Part shown: positions 61,341 through 64,000 of the stretch, piece by piece
Layout: the number at the start of each line of letters is the position of its first letter
Position numbering within the stretch: the first letter of the stretch is position 1
Assembly: GCA_947495425.1 (NCBI GenBank)
Contig: CANLYR010000009.1
Coordinates: 62,001 to 126,000 of the forward strand
From: an uncultured Aquimarina sp.
Lineage (GTDB): Bacteria > Bacteroidota > Bacteroidia > Flavobacteriales > Flavobacteriaceae
Length of the DNA stretch: 64,000 nt
Reading direction: 5' to 3'
Made by a program: the position numbers and the translations under genes
Notes under the pieces: model-generated
Database searches by the model: none
Told to the model about the DNA's origin: nothing
The model's input: only the letters and a program-made list of their open reading frames with translations

Positions 61341-62339
61341 ATGAACAATACAGCCAAATACATTAACGAATTATTATATAGATACGAATGTGTAATCTTG
61401 CCAGGTTTTGGTGCTTTTTTAACCAGACGTCAGTCTGCTACCATTCAAGAAGCTACTAATTCGTTTTTTCCACCTAAAAAGTTGATTTCTTTTAATAGTC
61501 AATTAAAAAATAATGATGGTTTATTAGCCAACTATATTGCCGCTGCAGAACATATCTCTTATACAGATGCTGTTGCAAAAATACAACGCTACGTGTTATC
61601 CCTTAATGAGAAAATGGCGCAAGGCAAACGTTTAGAGCTAACTAATATTGGTGCGTTTTTTACTTCTATAGAAAACACATTACAGTTTGAGCCATTGCAA
61701 GAGGTAAACTATCTTACTGAAGCTTTTGGCTTATCTACTTTTGTTTCTCCTGCTATTAACAGGGAAATACAGCGTGAGGTATACAAGCAAGAGGTAGAAG
61801 CTATTGAAGAAGTCGTTCCTTTGACATTTACTCCAGAAAAACGAAACGAACGCCCTTATCTAAAATATGCAGCTGTTGCCGCTATTGTATTTGGTATAAG
61901 TGGTTTTTTTGGATTGAAAAAAATTAGCGATAATACTATAACGTTTAATCATCAGGAATGGCAACAAGCCAATCAGGAAATCGAAAATAAAATTCAGGAA
62001 GCTACTTTTGAAATTTCAAATCCTTTACCGGCAATCACCCTGAATCTTATAAAAGAAGAAGCAGAAGGCAATATATCTTCATCTGCTGAAATGGCCAATA
62101 TATCACCACAGAAGTATCATATTGTAGCCGGTGCTTTTAGAATTGCTTCTAATGCCGATAAAAAAGTAAGAAAACTAAAAACCGAAGGGTTTGATGCCCG
62201 TTTAGTTGGAGCAAACAAATATGGGCTTCATCAAGTAATTTATGAAAGCTACGATAATCGATTAGACGCTTTACAAGCTTTACGAAAGATCAAAAAAGAG
62301 CATAGCTCTAGAGCTTGGTTACTGGTTCAGGATTTTTAA
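61341..62339 (+). CDS. HU-CCDC81-type and SPOR-domain membrane protein
   Basis: A 332-residue protein. Residues ~1-120 contain the bacterial HU-CCDC81 repeats (YECVILPGFGAFLTRRQSAT, GKRLELTNIGAFFTSIENTL). A transmembrane helix lies at ~173-195 (YAAVAAIVFGISGFFGL). A C-terminal SPOR domain (~258-332; YHIVAGAFRIASNADKKVRK, GLHQVIYESYDNRLDALQAL) would bind denuded peptidoglycan in the periplasm. HU-like parts are cytoplasmic here, so the protein could link the cell wall at division sites with a cytoplasmic or nucleoid partner. It is typical of Bacteroidetes. Confidence 0.88.
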   Translation: MNNTAKYINELLYRYECVILPGFGAFLTRRQSATIQEATNSFFPPKKLISFNSQLKNNDGLLANYIAAAEHISYTDAVAKIQRYVLSLNEKMAQGKRLELTNIGAFFTSIENTLQFEPLQEVNYLTEAFGLSTFVSPAINREIQREVYKQEVEAIEEVVPLTFTPEKRNERPYLKYAAVAAIVFGISGFFGLKKISDNTITFNHQEWQQANQEIENKIQEATFEISNPLPAITLNLIKEEAEGNISSSAEMANISPQKYHIVAGAFRIASNADKKVRKLKTEGFDARLVGANKYGLHQVIYESYDNRLDALQALRKIKKEHSSRAWLLVQDF

Positions 62340-62515
62340 GCTCCAAATTTTTCTTTCAAAGAAAAGTACATAATATTTCATTTTCAATGACACTTCCTTG
62401 CATTTCAATGGATTTTTTCTATCATTTAGACAAGAACCTTCATGAATTCTTAGTGTATGTTTTTAGTGTAAAACACTTTTATTCAACGGCATAGTGTAAG
62501 TTGTTTTTACGTGAT

Positions 62516-62523
62516 TATCTTTG
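62516..62523 (+). promoter_or_regulatory. Candidate -7 element of the thioesterase gene
   Basis: TATCTTTG matches TAnnTTTG and lies 20 nt before the start codon at 62544. A suitably spaced -33 TTTG was not found. Confidence 0.5.
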
Positions 62524-62543
62524 CCTAAAAATTAAAAATTACC

Positions 62544-63053
62544 ATGAAAGCCAGACACCCTTCAGAATCGCTCGCTATATTAACTGATTTTGTATTAACA
62601 GGAGAAACCAATTCTCTAAATAATCTATTCGGAGGAGAGCTTTTGGCTCGCATGGATCGTGCCGCCGGGATTGCTGCAGGTCGACACTCACGTCGAGTTG
62701 TTGTTACTGCCTCTGTAAACCACGTAGCCTTTAATAAACCGATCCCGCTGGGAAGTGTCGTCACTGTCGAGGCAAAAGTTTCGAGAGCATTTAACTCCTC
62801 TATGGAAGTTTATATTGATGTTTGGGTAGAAGATCGACAAAGTGGCGAAAAAACCAAGGCGAATGAAGCTATTTATACTTTTGTTGCAGTAAATGAAACA
62901 GGCAATCCTGTTGCCATCCCTCCTATTCAACCCGAAACCAAGCTCGAAAAAGAACGTTATGAAGCTGCTTTACGTCGTAAGCAACTTAGCTTGGTTCTGG
63001 CTGGTAAAATGAAACCAAACGACGCTACAGAGCTCAAGGCATTGTTTGTGTAA
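62544..63053 (+). CDS. Acyl-CoA thioesterase, hotdog fold (YciA/BACH type)
   Basis: A 169-residue cytoplasmic enzyme of the acyl-CoA hydrolase family. The N-terminus has TNSLNNLFGGELLARMDRAA, where the Asn-x-x-x-Gly-Gly block precedes the central hotdog helix. VVVTASVNHVAFNKPIPLGS and the strand SMEVYIDVWVEDRQSGEK follow. It hydrolyses acyl-CoA to free acid and CoA. Chain-length preference cannot be read. It probably forms a hexamer like other family members. Confidence 0.92.
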   Translation: MKARHPSESLAILTDFVLTGETNSLNNLFGGELLARMDRAAGIAAGRHSRRVVVTASVNHVAFNKPIPLGSVVTVEAKVSRAFNSSMEVYIDVWVEDRQSGEKTKANEAIYTFVAVNETGNPVAIPPIQPETKLEKERYEAALRRKQLSLVLAGKMKPNDATELKALFV

Positions 63054-63103
63054 TTATGTTGTTGGTTTCGTTTCGTTTCAAAAAAATGTAAAATTATTAT
63101 ATA

Positions 63104-64000
63104 TCACATCCTATAAATCCAACTCTGTGGATTTAATCGTTTTGCATTCTGATAGATTAAGAACTTCATTATTGCTCTTCCTGTTGTCGGGTTAATACGT
63201 ACCTGCCCTATAGATTGCTTGGTTGTTACTTTTTGACCTTCTTTGACAACAATATTCTCGATATTATAATAAGTTGTAATATAGTTACCATGCCTAATTT
63301 GTACTAAACGGCTTGCGCCTTTTAATTTCTGGATAGCAATAACCTCACCTTCAAAAATGGCTCTGGCTTTTTCTCCTTTTCTCGTTTCGATTTCTACACC
63401 ACTACTATTGATCAAAATATTGGGGAGCGTAGGGTGTGGTTGTCGTCCAAATTTTTTGGTAACTCTTCCTGTTCCTACCGGCCATGGCAGCTTGCCCTTA
63501 TTCGATGTAAAGTTATCAGCCAATTCTTTGGCCTCTGCGGTTAATGCAAAGGTTGTCGCAGATCCTTTCTTAGTCACTTTCTTACCCGCCTTTTTATTAG
63601 CTTTGGCAATAGCGTCACGAATCAATTTTTCTATAGCTTTATCTATCGCACTGGCTTGTTGTTCTTTTTGTTTAATCTGCTTTGTATAGGTTCCTTGTTT
63701 TCTTCGTATGGAAGCCATCAAAACCTGCTGTTCTTTCTTTTCTTCTTTAAGTTTTTGCTGCGCTTCGCGATTTTCGACGATTAAGATTTCTTTATCTTCT
63801 TTTTGTTTAGATAAGTCCCTGTTTAATTTCTGAAGTTGTGCTGCATTACCTTCTATTCGATCAGCTTGCTCTTTGCGATGCTCATTATATTGCTTCATAT
63901 ATTGTAATCGCTTATAAGCCTGGGCAAAATTTGAAGAAGATAATAAGAACATAATTCTACTTTGATGAGACTTACTTTTGTATGATTTTTTAATCATTTC
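63104..64000 (-). CDS. EnvC-like murein hydrolase activator, C-terminal part (cut by the window end)
   Basis: The frame is open to the window edge, so the N-terminal signal peptide and first coiled coil are missing. What remains, ~299 residues, starts in the coiled coil (IKKSYKSKSHQSRIMFLLSS, LQYMKQYNEHRKEQADRIEG) and ends with a LytM domain (LPWPVGTGRVTKKFGRQPHP, IRHGNYITTYYNIENI). The first zinc motif HxGxD reads NSSGVEI, so the metal site is degenerate, as in EnvC, which activates amidases instead of cutting peptidoglycan itself. Full-length homologues have about 400 residues. Confidence 0.85.
   Translation of the reverse strand, partial: EMIKKSYKSKSHQSRIMFLLSSSNFAQAYKRLQYMKQYNEHRKEQADRIEGNAAQLQKLNRDLSKQKEDKEILIVENREAQQKLKEEKKEQQVLMASIRRKQGTYTKQIKQKEQQASAIDKAIEKLIRDAIAKANKKAGKKVTKKGSATTFALTAEAKELADNFTSNKGKLPWPVGTGRVTKKFGRQPHPTLPNILINSSGVEIETRKGEKARAIFEGEVIAIQKLKGASRLVQIRHGNYITTYYNIENIVVKEGQKVTTKQSIGQVRINPTTGRAIMKFLIYQNAKRLNPQSWIYRM

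Noticed and set aside
1-64000. CRISPR array, insertion sequence, prophage or integrated element
   Set aside because: No regularly spaced long direct repeats, no transposase or integrase, and no terminal inverted repeats were recognised; the 7-bp arrays are too short and lack spacers.

Overview
The window is chromosomal DNA of an AT-rich marine Bacteroidetes, most likely a Flavobacteriaceae member (Aquimarina-like by general character; this genus guess is inference). Evidence: AT-rich coding sequence with almost no Shine-Dalgarno sequences, matches to the Bacteroidetes promoter (TTTG, about 20 nt, TAnnTTTG), two giant secreted proteins with type IX secretion C-terminal domains, a TonB receptor/DUF4249 pair, a complete bat (aerotolerance) operon, and eukaryote-like 3-hydroxyanthranilate dioxygenase. 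No tRNA, rRNA, CRISPR array, prophage or insertion sequence was recognised.

Layout. 1-2.9 kb: recA tail, then a lipoprotein, an ECF sigma factor and a protein with one inner-membrane helix plus a C-terminal outer-membrane barrel (a dual-membrane anti-sigma design). 2.9-7 kb: orphan TPR histidine kinase, plsC, trpS. 7-15.5 kb: an accessory stretch with a frameshifted membrane protein, an XRE regulator divergent from two tiny paralogous genes, a decaying osmC-ACT-arsR operon behind a perfect 11-bp inverted repeat, pheS, two toxin-antitoxin pairs and a CvpA protein. 15.5-18.7 kb: beta-carbonic anhydrase with a SulP anion transporter, a likely bicarbonate uptake pair.

19.1-28.6 kb is the bat operon, read on the minus strand: moxR, DUF58, a BatD-like membrane protein, batA, batB, batC, batD, batE. 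Its spacers are unusual. Four short arrays of degenerate 7-bp tandem repeats and several palindromic repeats fill them, and one spacer holds what looks like the stump of a flavodoxin-fold reductase gene.

28.9-34.6 kb: an SDR dehydrogenase, then an AlbA_2 (Schlafen-type) protein, a PPP-type phosphatase, an SPFH-GYF protein and a double zinc-ribbon membrane protein; the last two resemble the Bacillus YdjI/YdjG membrane-stress partners. 34.6-43 kb: two ~1,240-residue paralogous secreted BNR-type proteins flanking a small lipoprotein, each closed by nearly the same hairpin terminator. 43-50.5 kb: an antiquitin-like aldehyde dehydrogenase, 3-hydroxyanthranilate dioxygenase, DUF4249 lipoprotein and TonB receptor, and a large lipoprotein.

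50.6-64 kb: a same-strand run of gpsA, two tandem NTF2-like genes, a sulfurtransferase and a GH3 glycosidase; then DUF2855, a small barrel, an AraC-GyrI regulator with a membrane protein, an SGNH hydrolase, an XRE repressor with a clear operator, dprA, an HU/SPOR protein, an acyl-CoA thioesterase and the C-terminal part of an EnvC-like protein cut by the window end.
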